This document shows, piece after piece, positions 6,328 to 12,962 of a DNA stretch of 26,343 bases. The position numbers were made by a program, and so were the translations under genes. The stretch lies in the IMG/VR virus record IMGVR_UViG_3300044640_001369, positions 1-26,343 of that record; one strand, 5' to 3'. Source of the DNA: a virus. How positions within the stretch are numbered: position 1 is the stretch's first letter; each line of letters starts with the position of its first letter. Below the pieces are notes generated by a model. The model saw nothing but the letters and a program-made list of their open reading frames with translations. It had not been told where the DNA came from and ran no database searches.

Positions 6328-6936
6328 ATGATTGATAACAAATTTTTTTTTGACAAATCCGTTGAACTTGGTTTTACCACGCGCGACTACGAACCCCTTG
6401 TTTCCTTGCATACCAACGGCGCAAGGGTTTTGCAAATCATGGGGTGTGAATCCGTGTTTGAGTTCGGATCAGGACTTGGATTCTTTTTATCCGCCTGCCA
6501 GCGCGTGGGCTTGTATAAACACGTTGGGTATGACATTAACCCGTATGAAAGGGAATTTGCAATAAGCAAGGGCATTGACCCAGGGAGATATTTACTTGCC
6601 AAATGGGTGACGAAATACCAGTTAGGAAGATATGAATTAAAGACTCATGGTTCATACGATGCCATTTACTCCACCGAAGTCTTTGAACACATGACCGACG
6701 AACAAATTAGCTTTGTCATGCCAATCCTTTACAAGACCTGTAAAAAGTATTTTTATTTTACGTCCACTCCTCATGCCTCAGCCGATCCAGCGTTCGACAT
6801 TGAATGGGGACATATTAACCTGAAGCAAAAGGACGAATGGGTTGCCTTGTTTCATCGACACGGTTTTGACTTGCTGAGGGAAGCGACGGAGGTAACGCCG
6901 TGGGGGCTTTTGTTCGTGAAACGGGAGAAAAAGTAA
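6328..6936 (+). CDS. Class I SAM-dependent methyltransferase
   Basis: A 202-residue protein with a Rossmann-fold methyltransferase core. Motif I is VFEFGSGLGFFL (about residues 43-54) for SAM binding, followed by YKHVGYDINPYE with the acidic residue after strand 2. YDAIYSTEVFEHM is the strand-4 motif of class I enzymes (compare D-x-x-x-x-EVxEH), and YFYFTSTPH is strand 5. The C-terminal half has GFDLLREATEVTPWG. It resembles small-molecule or lipid/sugar methyltransferases more than DNA enzymes, since no DPPY or PC motif is present. The substrate is unknown. It may tailor a glycan or nucleotide sugar together with the glycosyltransferases. An A-rich leader precedes the ATG. Confidence 0.85.
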   Translation: MIDNKFFFDKSVELGFTTRDYEPLVSLHTNGARVLQIMGCESVFEFGSGLGFFLSACQRVGLYKHVGYDINPYEREFAISKGIDPGRYLLAKWVTKYQLGRYELKTHGSYDAIYSTEVFEHMTDEQISFVMPILYKTCKKYFYFTSTPHASADPAFDIEWGHINLKQKDEWVALFHRHGFDLLREATEVTPWGLLFVKREKK

Positions 6937-6940
6937 AGGT

Positions 6941-7069
6941 ATGGCAAATTATATTAAGGCAGCATTGGACAAGGTTTTGACATACGAAACACCGCCAGCC
7001 GTGGTAAAATACATGGAAATGCAAAGCGCACTGGGGAATCCGCCGTGGAAAAAAAGAAGGAGAAAGTAA
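6941..7069 (+). CDS. 42-residue basic hypothetical protein
   Basis: A short frame starting four bases after the methyltransferase stop (MANYIKAALDKVLTYETPP..., ending NPPWKKRRRK). One amphipathic helix is followed by a proline segment and a strongly basic C-terminus that could bind nucleic acid. It is the last gene before the structured RNA at 7092. The tight spacing supports it as real. Function unknown. Confidence 0.6.
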   Translation: MANYIKAALDKVLTYETPPAVVKYMEMQSALGNPPWKKRRRK

Positions 7070-7080
7070 TTAATATTTTG

Positions 7081-7088
7081 TATATTTG
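7081..7088 (+). promoter_or_regulatory. TAnnTTTG -7 box for structured RNA copy 1
   Basis: TATATTTG placed four to six bases before hairpin 1 of the RNA. The same arrangement is seen in copy 2 (TATCTTTG at 9040). No TTTG is present 16-20 bases upstream, so recognition may need a phage factor or an extended -7 element. Confidence 0.6.
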
Positions 7089-7091
7089 TAA

Positions 7092-7192
7092 TGTTCTTTT
7101 GAATGGCGTAGCAGGTATTCAAAAGGAAATTGGAACAAACCATTGTTCTAACCCTTTGCCAACGAACTGCTACTCGTTGGCAATTTTTTTTT
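7092..7192 (+). ncRNA. Structured RNA with loop-terminator kissing interaction, copy 1
   Basis: About 100 nt. Hairpin P1 pairs 7094-7104 with 7117-7127 (11 bp, one G-U). P2 pairs 7132-7138 with 7143-7149. P3 pairs 7156-7165 with 7174-7183 and is followed by nine T. The P1 loop contains GTAGCAG (7108-7114), exactly complementary to CTGCTAC (7167-7173), which fills the P3 loop. The RNA starts just after a TAnnTTTG box and ends 6 bases before the ATG of the ParB-methylase gene. Paralogous to 9051-9148 with compensatory changes. It could be a trans-acting sRNA, an attenuator/riboswitch for the downstream gene, or an antitermination element. No named family is recognised. Confidence 0.82.
7156..7192 (+). 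terminator. Intrinsic terminator forming hairpin P3 of RNA copy 1
   Basis: Ten-bp stem TTGCCAACGA/TCGTTGGCAA with an 8-base loop, then nine T. It ends six bases upstream of the ATG at 7199, so transcription of the downstream gene from any upstream promoter must read through it. Confidence 0.85.
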
Positions 7193-7198
7193 ATACTC

Positions 7199-8467
7199 AT
7201 GCAAATATTAAAAGAACTTGAAGTCTTAATCCCACCGTTAACAAGTGAGGAATTTAAGCAACTGGAACGTAATATTCTTGAAGAAGGAATACGCGACCCA
7301 TTGGTGACATGGAACGGTATTTTAGTCGATGGACACAACAGGTACAGGATTGCTCAGGAATACGACATTGACTTTGAAACCGTGGAAAAGGAATTTCCAG
7401 ATATTTTAACGGTAAAGGTTTGGATGATTGTAAATCAATTCGGGAGAAGGAATTTAAACAATTATCAACGGAGTGTTTTAGCCTTGCATCTTGAAGGCGT
7501 TTACAATGAGAAAGCAAAGGAAAAGCAAAAAGGAGGACAAGGAGGTATTTTGCTTCCGCAGAAATCTGCGGAAGGAAATAAATTAGAAAATGAGACAAGG
7601 TATAAATTAGGTAAAGTTGCGAACGTTTCACATGATACGATAAGCAAGGTAAAGAAGATTGAAGCCACCGCCTCCCCCGAAATCAAGGCAAAGGTAAGCA
7701 CTGGGCAAATAAGCATAAACGAGGCATTTAAGGAAATCAAGAAGGAGGAGAATGAACAATCAAAAACGCAAAAGGCGATTGAGATAATTGAAAAAGTTTA
7801 CGAAAGCAATACAAATATTTTTCATGGAAATTGTATCGAGTTTATTAAAACCATTGAGGATAAAAGTATTGACTGTTTAATAACCGACCCACCCTACGGC
7901 GTTGACATTCAATTTGGCGCGTATGACAATCAACTGAGCCGCAAGATTGAAAACGATGGAAACATTGACGATGCTTTGCTTTTGCTTGATGAAATGTTAC
8001 TTGAAGTAAAAAGCAAATTAAAAGACAATGCACACATTTACATTTTTTGTAACTGGAAAATATATCCTCAATTCAATGCAATTATTTCAAAGCATTTTCA
8101 AATCAAGAACCTCATAATATGGGATAAATTATTCATGGGAATGGGTGACTTAAAAGGGAATTATTCGAGCTCTTATGAAATGATTGTTTTCGCTGGAGGC
8201 AACAGGGAATTTTTATCAAGACCCAAAAATATAATTCAATGCAGATTTAATGATGAAAGATTTCATAACACTCAAAAGCCCGTTGATTTAATTAAGCAAC
8301 TCATTGAAAATAGTACCAACGTCAATGAAACAATTTTCGATCCTTTCCTTGGAAGTGGCTCAACTGTCATTGCGGCAAATCAATTAAAAAGAAATTTCAT
8401 TGGATGCGAAATTGACGAACAAAATTATAAGATAACTTTAAAAAGACTTGAAGATGGTAAGTGTTAA
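7199..8467 (+). CDS. ParB-like domain fused to a beta-class DNA N6-adenine/N4-cytosine methyltransferase
   Basis: A 422-residue protein. Residues 1-90 form a ParB-like domain (ILVDGHNRYRIA around D44-R48). A helical, HTH-like linker follows (VANVSHDTISKVKKIE, about 140-155), then a DNA methyltransferase with catalytic motif IV DPPYGVD (230-236) and, after it, SAM-binding motif I DPFLGSGST (381-389), the order of beta-class enzymes. It would methylate the exocyclic amino group of A or C in DNA, protecting phage DNA or controlling genes. A longer frame extends upstream through the terminator of the structured RNA. The ATG at 7199, six bases after the U-tract, is the sensible start. The 3' end overlaps the next gene by 14 bases. 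Confidence 0.92.
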   Translation: MQILKELEVLIPPLTSEEFKQLERNILEEGIRDPLVTWNGILVDGHNRYRIAQEYDIDFETVEKEFPDILTVKVWMIVNQFGRRNLNNYQRSVLALHLEGVYNEKAKEKQKGGQGGILLPQKSAEGNKLENETRYKLGKVANVSHDTISKVKKIEATASPEIKAKVSTGQISINEAFKEIKKEENEQSKTQKAIEIIEKVYESNTNIFHGNCIEFIKTIEDKSIDCLITDPPYGVDIQFGAYDNQLSRKIENDGNIDDALLLLDEMLLEVKSKLKDNAHIYIFCNWKIYPQFNAIISKHFQIKNLIIWDKLFMGMGDLKGNYSSSYEMIVFAGGNREFLSRPKNIIQCRFNDERFHNTQKPVDLIKQLIENSTNVNETIFDPFLGSGSTVIAANQLKRNFIGCEIDEQNYKITLKRLEDGKC

Positions 8468-9023
8468 TTATAAAGAATTTAGAAAGTACTCAGACAAAAG
8501 CCTTCCAGAGGCAAAGGAGCATATTTCAAAATTTTTCAATCAAGGACTTTATAAAATATCGTTGGTCGAATTTATTAAGGAATCTGGAAAATATGACGAT
8601 ACCATTAACGCTATTGACTTATTTGTAAATATTCCTGAGTTTAAAATAAGTCACAGGGCACGAAAAAAGTACGGAGACATTATTGACATTACGATTAAAA
8701 CAAGAAGCCAAAACCCTGAGGTAAAATCTGAGTACGAAAAACTTTTGGAGTTTTCTTCACTCAATAAATCATGGTTTTATTTTTATTGTTTTTATGACGA
8801 GGAAAAGGATAATATAAGCAGATATATTATTTACGATTTACGCAAATTAATCAGGCTTCCAGAGTTTAAAGACAAATCAATCTTTGCTTATCCAACAGAC
8901 AAATTTAACACAAAAGACGGCGGCTCACATTTTAATTGCATAACCGTTAATAAGTTAATTGAGAAAGGTGTTATTTTGGCTGACTGGTCAAAAGGTGAAG
9001 GCGAAGCAAAATATTATATATAA
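8454..9023 (+). CDS. Hypothetical protein overlapping the methylase; possible modification partner
   Basis: A 189-residue protein starting at the ATG inside the last codons of the methylase (14-base overlap), so translation is probably coupled. It has mixed alpha/beta content with KKYGDIIDITIKTRSQ (about residues 73-88) followed by WFYFYCFYDEE and YIIYDLRKLI, an order reminiscent of PD-(D/E)XK-type nucleases. However, the E/D-x-K catalytic pair is not intact (T-I-K). AT-rich like the 3' part of the methylase. It may be a restriction partner, a specificity factor or unrelated. I do not recognise the family. Confidence 0.75.
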   Translation: MVSVNYKEFRKYSDKSLPEAKEHISKFFNQGLYKISLVEFIKESGKYDDTINAIDLFVNIPEFKISHRARKKYGDIIDITIKTRSQNPEVKSEYEKLLEFSSLNKSWFYFYCFYDEEKDNISRYIIYDLRKLIRLPEFKDKSIFAYPTDKFNTKDGGSHFNCITVNKLIEKGVILADWSKGEGEAKYYI

Positions 9024-9039
9024 TTTGCCAAATATTTAT

Positions 9040-9047
9040 TATCTTTG
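9040..9047 (+). promoter_or_regulatory. TAnnTTTG -7 box for structured RNA copy 2
   Basis: TATCTTTG four bases before hairpin 1 of the second RNA. A TTTG occurs at 9024-9027, but only 12 bases upstream, closer than the 16 seen elsewhere in this window. Confidence 0.6.
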
Positions 9048-9050
9048 GTT

Positions 9051-9148
9051 ATTCTTTTGAATCAGGTAGGAGCGATTCAAAAGAACTTCGGGACAATATC
9101 CGCATTGTTCACATTGCCCAATGAACTCCTACTCGTTGGGCATTTTTT
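9051..9148 (+). ncRNA. Structured RNA with loop-terminator kissing interaction, copy 2
   Basis: About 98 nt. P1 pairs 9052-9063 with 9074-9085 (12 bp, perfect). P2 pairs 9091-9097 with 9104-9110. P3 pairs 9115-9124 with 9133-9142 and is followed by six T. The P1 loop holds GTAGGAG (9066-9072), complementary to CTCCTAC (9126-9132) in the P3 loop. Against copy 1 the kissing pair has swapped C-G to G-C. P3 shows G-C to C-G and T-A to G-C double changes, and C-G to T-G. This is strong evidence that the fold and the loop-loop contact are selected. It lies ten bases upstream of the ATG of the replication-initiator-like gene. Confidence 0.82.
9115..9148 (+). terminator. Intrinsic terminator forming hairpin P3 of RNA copy 2
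   Basis: Ten-bp stem TGCCCAATGA/TCGTTGGGCA (one G-U), loop ACTCCTAC, then six T. Positioned just before the ATG at 9159. Confidence 0.82.
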
Positions 9149-9158
9149 ATTATAACTT

Positions 9159-10154
9159 ATGGAGTTTTCATTTAACGTTGAATTTGCTAATCGTTACGGT
9201 ATTGACGAAGCCATTATGATAAAATCCTTCCAATTTTGGATAAGGTTAAATAAGGCTAATGGAAATAATTTTAATGATGGTAAGTATTGGACGTATAATA
9301 CAAATAAGTCACTTGGTTTGTATTTTACCTTTTGGAGCGAAAAGCAAGTGCGAAGGATTATTGAAAGCCTTGTCGATAAAGGTATTTTAATAAAAGGTAA
9401 TTATAATAAAATCGGTTACGACAGAACGATTTGGTATGCCTTTGTTAACGAAGATTTATACCTTTCAGATAACTTTCATTTACCAGATAATGGATTTGAC
9501 CAAAAGGGAAATACCATTTTACCAAATGGGCAAATGGATATTTCCAAAAGGGCAAATCGATTTTCACGAAAGGGCGAACCTATACCAGTTGCTAACCAAG
9601 TACTAAATACATTTACTAACTCAGATAATATTGAAAATCATTCTGATTTTACCGAATTTGAAAAAATTGAAATTACTGAAAATGAAATTAACCAAAGTAA
9701 AAAGGTTAATCCATTTACTTTAATAACACAGTTAGAAAAAGAAAAAAGTTCCGCGAAAAAAGAAAAAGAAAAGATTCCCTCCCCCACTTACGCCGCCTTC
9801 TCCGTGTTTTGCCAAACCTTCGAAAACTTATCTGGCGCCGCGTATCCGACTGACCAGAATGGACATTACATCATGATGCCCAAAGACGCGGGTCAAATGA
9901 AATTTCTTATGCAATACATTGACAAAATAGACAGACAGGGCGATAGCCTTGAGGCGTTGAAGGTGTTTATTCAAGCGGCATGGAACCTGAATGACAAATG
10001 GCTGAGGGCAAATTTCACCATTGCAAACATTTACGGACAAGCCTCAAAGATATTTACCGCGTATCAAACGACAAGCCCAGCGGCAAAGGACAAGGCGTAT
10101 AATGATAAATTACAAGAATTGCTTGCCGAAAGAATGGCAAAGTTTCAAGATTAA
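9159..10154 (+). CDS. Replication initiator / replisome-organizer-like protein (winged-helix N-terminus)
   Basis: A 331-residue protein. Residues about 1-105 look like a phage replisome-organizer winged helix: MEFSFNVEFANRYGIDEAIM, then a wing region KYWTYNTNKSLGLYFTFWSEKQVRRIIESLVDKG with the recognition helix, and an aromatic wing IWYAFVNED. A polar, low-complexity linker follows (about 110-205, ending in a Lys/Glu run). The C-terminal domain is helical with ALKVFIQAAWNLNDKWLRANFTIANIYGQ, similar in shape to DnaD-type C-terminal domains. Such proteins bind the phage origin and help load helicase. Its gene follows structured RNA copy 2, so it is a candidate regulated target. The exact family is uncertain. 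Confidence 0.7.
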   Translation: MEFSFNVEFANRYGIDEAIMIKSFQFWIRLNKANGNNFNDGKYWTYNTNKSLGLYFTFWSEKQVRRIIESLVDKGILIKGNYNKIGYDRTIWYAFVNEDLYLSDNFHLPDNGFDQKGNTILPNGQMDISKRANRFSRKGEPIPVANQVLNTFTNSDNIENHSDFTEFEKIEITENEINQSKKVNPFTLITQLEKEKSSAKKEKEKIPSPTYAAFSVFCQTFENLSGAAYPTDQNGHYIMMPKDAGQMKFLMQYIDKIDRQGDSLEALKVFIQAAWNLNDKWLRANFTIANIYGQASKIFTAYQTTSPAAKDKAYNDKLQELLAERMAKFQD

Positions 10155-10169
10155 TAAAAACAACCAATT

Positions 10170-10904
10170 ATGAACAATTTACCAATGATTGCCAACCGCG
10201 TCGAAGAAAAAATACAAGACGTGCAGCTTGTTATCCAGAACCGCGAATTAAGGATTTTTAAAACAGGTACAAAGGAAGCCATCCCGAAGATTGCCCAAAC
10301 ATTAAGCCAACTTCTCCCCGTGTATGGCATTGAGCCAAAGCCAGAGCACTTAATGGAAGTCACCGACTTTATTTCAAATTACAAGTTACTTGCCGTCGAT
10401 GAAATTAAATTGGCATTTGAAAAGTTTGCAAAACAAGAACTTGATATTAATGACCACAAATTATACGGCAAAGTTGACCTTCATGCCATTGGTCGAATAT
10501 TAACGGCTTATATAACATGGAGGCAAAAGATATACTTTGCCATGGATTCCGACATTCAGGCGAAGAAAGAAGAAGAAGATCGCATTAAACGCCTGGGTAA
10601 AGTGGCTGAGGAATACGATAAGGACTTTGATAACAAGTTGAAAAACTTTCAAAAGCCATTGGAAGAAATACCCGTATTTTGGTACGACGAATGCGTTAAG
10701 CGTGGTTATATCAATGAATGGAAGGAAGGGGAAAAGGAAGCCTTGTGGCTTGAGGCTCAGGAAATGGCAAAGCAGGAAAAGCCCGATTCAGATAATTTAA
10801 TTGATCGCAAGAACCACATGAGGAAAATTGAAGAAGGAAATATGCCCCGTGCCCGCGCACTTGCTTACAAGTTAGCCGTCTGGCGCAAGGTGTTGCTAAG
10901 ATAA
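10170..10904 (+). CDS. Hypothetical phage protein next to the replication gene
   Basis: A 244-residue, mostly helical, charged protein. The first half has LVIQNRELRIFKTGTKEAIPKIAQTLSQLLPVYGIEP and LAVDEIKLAFEKFAKQELDINDHKLYGKVDLHAIGRILTAYITWRQ. The second half is a probable coiled coil (QAKKEEEDRIKRLGKVAEEYD) and a C-terminal basic helix. Its place 15 bases after the initiator-like gene, and the segment ending in AIGRILTAYITWR, suggest a replication accessory role such as a loader, but no Walker motif is present. Function unknown. A strong terminator follows 24 bases downstream, so this ends the transcription unit. Confidence 0.75.
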   Translation: MNNLPMIANRVEEKIQDVQLVIQNRELRIFKTGTKEAIPKIAQTLSQLLPVYGIEPKPEHLMEVTDFISNYKLLAVDEIKLAFEKFAKQELDINDHKLYGKVDLHAIGRILTAYITWRQKIYFAMDSDIQAKKEEEDRIKRLGKVAEEYDKDFDNKLKNFQKPLEEIPVFWYDECVKRGYINEWKEGEKEALWLEAQEMAKQEKPDSDNLIDRKNHMRKIEEGNMPRARALAYKLAVWRKVLLR

Positions 10905-10928
10905 GTTTCATAATTTGGTTTTGTTTTG

Positions 10929-10961
10929 GTGGGGCATAGAAATTATGCCTCACTTTTTTTT
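10929..10961 (+). terminator. Intrinsic terminator after the replication genes
   Basis: Ten-bp stem GTGGGGCATA/TATGCCTCAC (one G-U), loop GAAAT, followed by eight T. It separates the replication unit from the next unit, which begins at a promoter block 10 bases further on. Confidence 0.88.
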
Positions 10962-10970
10962 AATTTATTT

Positions 10971-11022
10971 TTGTAAATATTTTTTTATTCAAATAATTAT
11001 ATTTAAATTTACGTATTGAAAA
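10971..11022 (+). promoter_or_regulatory. Repeated promoter block A
   Basis: One of three near-identical 52-base blocks. It starts TTGTAAATATTTTTTT, has TTTA at 10984-10987, 16 bases, then TAAATTTA at 11004-11011, then CGTATTGAAAA. Identical to block B over most of its length and collinear with block C. It precedes the small-gene unit starting at 11041. Confidence 0.7.
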
Positions 11023-11040
11023 TAACAAAAGCCAATTATC

Positions 11041-11259
11041 ATGATGACAATGAATGAATTAAAAAACCACTTTGACAAGGTTCACGAATTAGTAGCCGAT
11101 GCAGCATTTGTAAAAACTGTTTACCACGCGGTAAAATCTCAGGGTTGCACCGACGAAGAATGGGAGGCAAATAAAATGCCAATAGTTGCAAGAATGGCAA
11201 ATGAGTATCTAAACAAATTAGACCAGGACATTAAAAAGGTTCAAGAATCATGGAGCTAA
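11041..11259 (+). CDS. 72-residue hypothetical protein
   Basis: A helical, acidic protein (MMTMNELKNHFDKVHELVADAAF..., ending QESWS), the first gene behind promoter block A, so probably strongly expressed. Three in-frame ATGs occur within the first ten bases (11041, 11044, 11050). The first is kept but any could be used. CTDEEWEANK is followed by a long C-terminal helix. No domain recognised. Confidence 0.75.
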   Translation: MMTMNELKNHFDKVHELVADAAFVKTVYHAVKSQGCTDEEWEANKMPIVARMANEYLNKLDQDIKKVQESWS

Positions 11260-11294
11260 CCACTCCATTTTTCCACCTTTAAAAACTTACCAAA

Positions 11295-11558
11295 ATGAAT
11301 ATTACAAAATACACATGCAAATGTACCATCGATAAAAAGAAAGGTCACTTTGTACACGTGACTTTTTCCCACGGCTTCGGCTTGTACGGGCAAACGTCAC
11401 CGCATTCGCCTGAGGATAACATGGAGATACACGGCTGGACATTTGAGCCAGCGGACATTGACCTTGAATTATATCCAAAAATCACCCGTTACAATCTCAT
11501 GCCCCTTGTAGCTGAGAATGAAATGGACTGGACAATTTTAACAAATCAATCACTTTAA
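11295..11558 (+). CDS. 87-residue hypothetical protein
   Basis: Beta-rich small protein with YTCKCTIDKKKGHFVHVTFSHGFGLYG at the start and HGWTFEPADIDLELYPKITRYNL in the middle. The two close cysteines (CKC) and two histidines do not make a recognisable zinc site. It lies 35 bases after the previous gene with an A-rich leader before the ATG. Function unknown. Confidence 0.75.
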   Translation: MNITKYTCKCTIDKKKGHFVHVTFSHGFGLYGQTSPHSPEDNMEIHGWTFEPADIDLELYPKITRYNLMPLVAENEMDWTILTNQSL

Positions 11559-11572
11559 AAACAAACCAAAAA

Positions 11573-11923
11573 ATGGAAGCTTTAAAAACCACATTAACCG
11601 ACAACGCGCTTACCCGTTATTACGAGTTGAGAATCAAGTATCTTGAAGGCGAAAACGAAAGATTAAGGAATGAGGCGCGCGCCGACTTTTTAACGGTGTT
11701 AGACTTTTGGATTTACGCCCAGCGTATAATTGAGGCTTATGTAATATTTCATAAGGAGTCCAATCATGACCATTATCTTGACATGATTAAAACAATATTA
11801 CAAAACATGGAAAGTAAAGAAGAAAAAGCATTGGATACTGGTATAAATAAGTTAAGAATTGAAATAATTGCTCGTTGCAAAATCGCTATTATTAAATGCC
11901 AACAAATAACCGCAGCAAGATGA
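11573..11923 (+). CDS. 116-residue helical hypothetical protein
   Basis: The N-terminal part (YYELRIKYLEGENERLRNEAR) looks like a coiled coil. A longer helical section, FLTVLDFWIYAQRIIEAYVIF, follows, and then a Lys-rich end. Fourteen bases separate it from the previous gene. Its TGA overlaps the ATG of the next gene. No family recognised. Confidence 0.75.
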   Translation: MEALKTTLTDNALTRYYELRIKYLEGENERLRNEARADFLTVLDFWIYAQRIIEAYVIFHKESNHDHYLDMIKTILQNMESKEEKALDTGINKLRIEIIARCKIAIIKCQQITAAR

Positions 11924-12180
11924 TTAATATACAAGACTTCGCGCTCAATGCCTCATTGAGTATTTGCCCTTCGCATATCGTTGAACCCCTTCACCTGAAA
12001 AAATGGTGGAGGGAACGCGGAGTGGGTGAAATAGAAAAATACTTTTGGACGGGTAAGAAAATAAAATACGATCAGGAAATAGACTGGAAGGCAATAAGTG
12101 ACCACAAAAAACAAATGTGGTACGATTCTCAAAATTTTCAAATTAATATGGGTCATGAATATTCTAAAAGGCAAGGTTAA
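11920..12180 (+). CDS. 86-residue hypothetical protein
   Basis: Start at 11920 chosen because ATG overlaps the upstream TGA (ATGA). An earlier in-frame ATG at 11896 would add eight residues. The protein has VEPLHLKKWWRERGVGEIEKYFWTG and WKAISDHKKQMWYDSQN, rich in Trp and Lys, mostly helical. Function unknown. It overlaps the following CDS by 26 bases. Confidence 0.65.
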   Translation: MINIQDFALNASLSICPSHIVEPLHLKKWWRERGVGEIEKYFWTGKKIKYDQEIDWKAISDHKKQMWYDSQNFQINMGHEYSKRQG

Positions 12181-12613
12181 ATACACGGCGGGCAAAGTGT
12201 TCGAAGGTCAATACGGACCATCCATTAACGCCGTCATTACATTGGACAACGGCACTGAGGCGCGCGTTTACGGAAAAGCAGACGATACAAAGTTAATGGC
12301 ATTGAAGAAAGACGACGCCGTCACCATTATCCACGACGGCAAAAGTTATAAAGTCGCATTCGATATGCTTACAGCGAACGAAATACCTGAAAAGGTACAA
12401 ACACCCACCGAAGGCGCAAACGTGCAGCAGGCGGCAAATGTACCCCCTAAAAGCAACGGTAAAATGACACCTGAGGAAATCACGGAAAAGGCGACGTTAA
12501 TGACTTCGGTTTATGCTGACATATTTCACCAGTTGCAAGCCTCGGGGCTGGAGCCTGCCCAGGCGCAACCAGCCGCCGCCACGATCTTTATTCAAATCGG
12601 AAAATATTTTTAA
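12155..12613 (+). CDS. Probable OB-fold-like phage protein
   Basis: A 152-residue protein starting MNILKGKVKYTAGK. The ATG at 12155 is preferred over one 19 codons upstream because the homologous-looking domain begins here. Residues 1-70 are strand-rich (GKVFEGQYGPSINAVITLDNG, ARVYGKADD, DAVTIIHDGKSYKVA), as in an OB-fold single-strand-binding domain. A low-complexity Gln/Ala/Pro linker follows, and then a helical tail (ADIFHQLQASGLEPAQAQPA). Such a layout suits an ssDNA-binding or recombination partner, and a PD-(D/E)XK nuclease is two genes away. The call is by shape only. A terminator follows its stop codon. Confidence 0.6.
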   Translation: MNILKGKVKYTAGKVFEGQYGPSINAVITLDNGTEARVYGKADDTKLMALKKDDAVTIIHDGKSYKVAFDMLTANEIPEKVQTPTEGANVQQAANVPPKSNGKMTPEEITEKATLMTSVYADIFHQLQASGLEPAQAQPAAATIFIQIGKYF

Positions 12614-12632
12614 TCAATTTGGTACGTTTTTT

Positions 12633-12660
12633 CCCCAGCCTGAAACATGGCTGGGGTTTT
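12633..12660 (+). terminator. Intrinsic terminator after the OB-fold-like gene
   Basis: Eight-bp stem CCCCAGCC/GGCTGGGG, loop TGAAACAT, followed by four T and preceded by six T. The short T-tract suggests partial termination, letting some transcripts continue into 12685. Confidence 0.75.
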
Positions 12661-12684
12661 ACCGCGCCGCAAAACAAAAGAACC

Positions 12685-12960
12685 ATGGAAAACCAAGAAG
12701 AAAAAGAAACGTCGTTGGAATACTTTTACGATAAGGTATTGGACGCCTCCGAGTTTTACGAATCAGAATACAAAGCCATTGTCGATGCTTTGAATGAGGC
12801 AAAGAAAATGTATGACGAGGAAATTGAAAAGGCTTATATGAAAGGTAAAATGGATTTTAAGAACCAAGCAATTGCATTTTATGAAGATAAAATAAATATG
12901 GCTTATAAAGAAGGTTGGTTTGATGGTGCTGAAAATTTTAACCCTAATAAAAACAAATAA
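12685..12960 (+). CDS. 91-residue acidic helical hypothetical protein
   Basis: Starts MENQEEKETSLEYF. A TTG-initiated extension at 12619 would run across the terminator hairpin and is rejected. The protein is almost wholly helical with heptad-like patches (IVDALNEAKKMYDEEIEKAYMKGKMDF). It begins after an AAAACAAAAGAACC leader of the type used across this region. It is two bases from the nuclease gene, so probably co-translated. Function unknown. Confidence 0.75.
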   Translation: MENQEEKETSLEYFYDKVLDASEFYESEYKAIVDALNEAKKMYDEEIEKAYMKGKMDFKNQAIAFYEDKINMAYKEGWFDGAENFNPNKNK

Positions 12961-12962
12961 CC

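Noticed and set aside
7130-7198. In-frame upstream extension of the ParB-methylase
   Set aside because: It runs through P2, the terminator stem and the U-tract of the structured RNA. The ATG at 7199 starts a normal ParB-like domain.
6815-7338. Minus-strand open frames opposite the methyltransferase, the 42-residue gene and structured RNA copy 1
   Set aside because: They are antisense shadows with low-complexity, cysteine/serine-rich products and poor start contexts.
9064-9132. Ribosome-binding or anti-ribosome-binding function for loops AGGAG/CTCCT of RNA copy 2
   Set aside because: Copy 1 has GCAGG/CTGCT at the same place, so the likeness is not conserved, and Shine-Dalgarno use is weak in the inferred host.
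12619-12684. TTG-initiated N-terminal extension of the 91-residue protein
   Set aside because: It would translate through the terminator hairpin. ATG 12685 has a typical A-rich leader.
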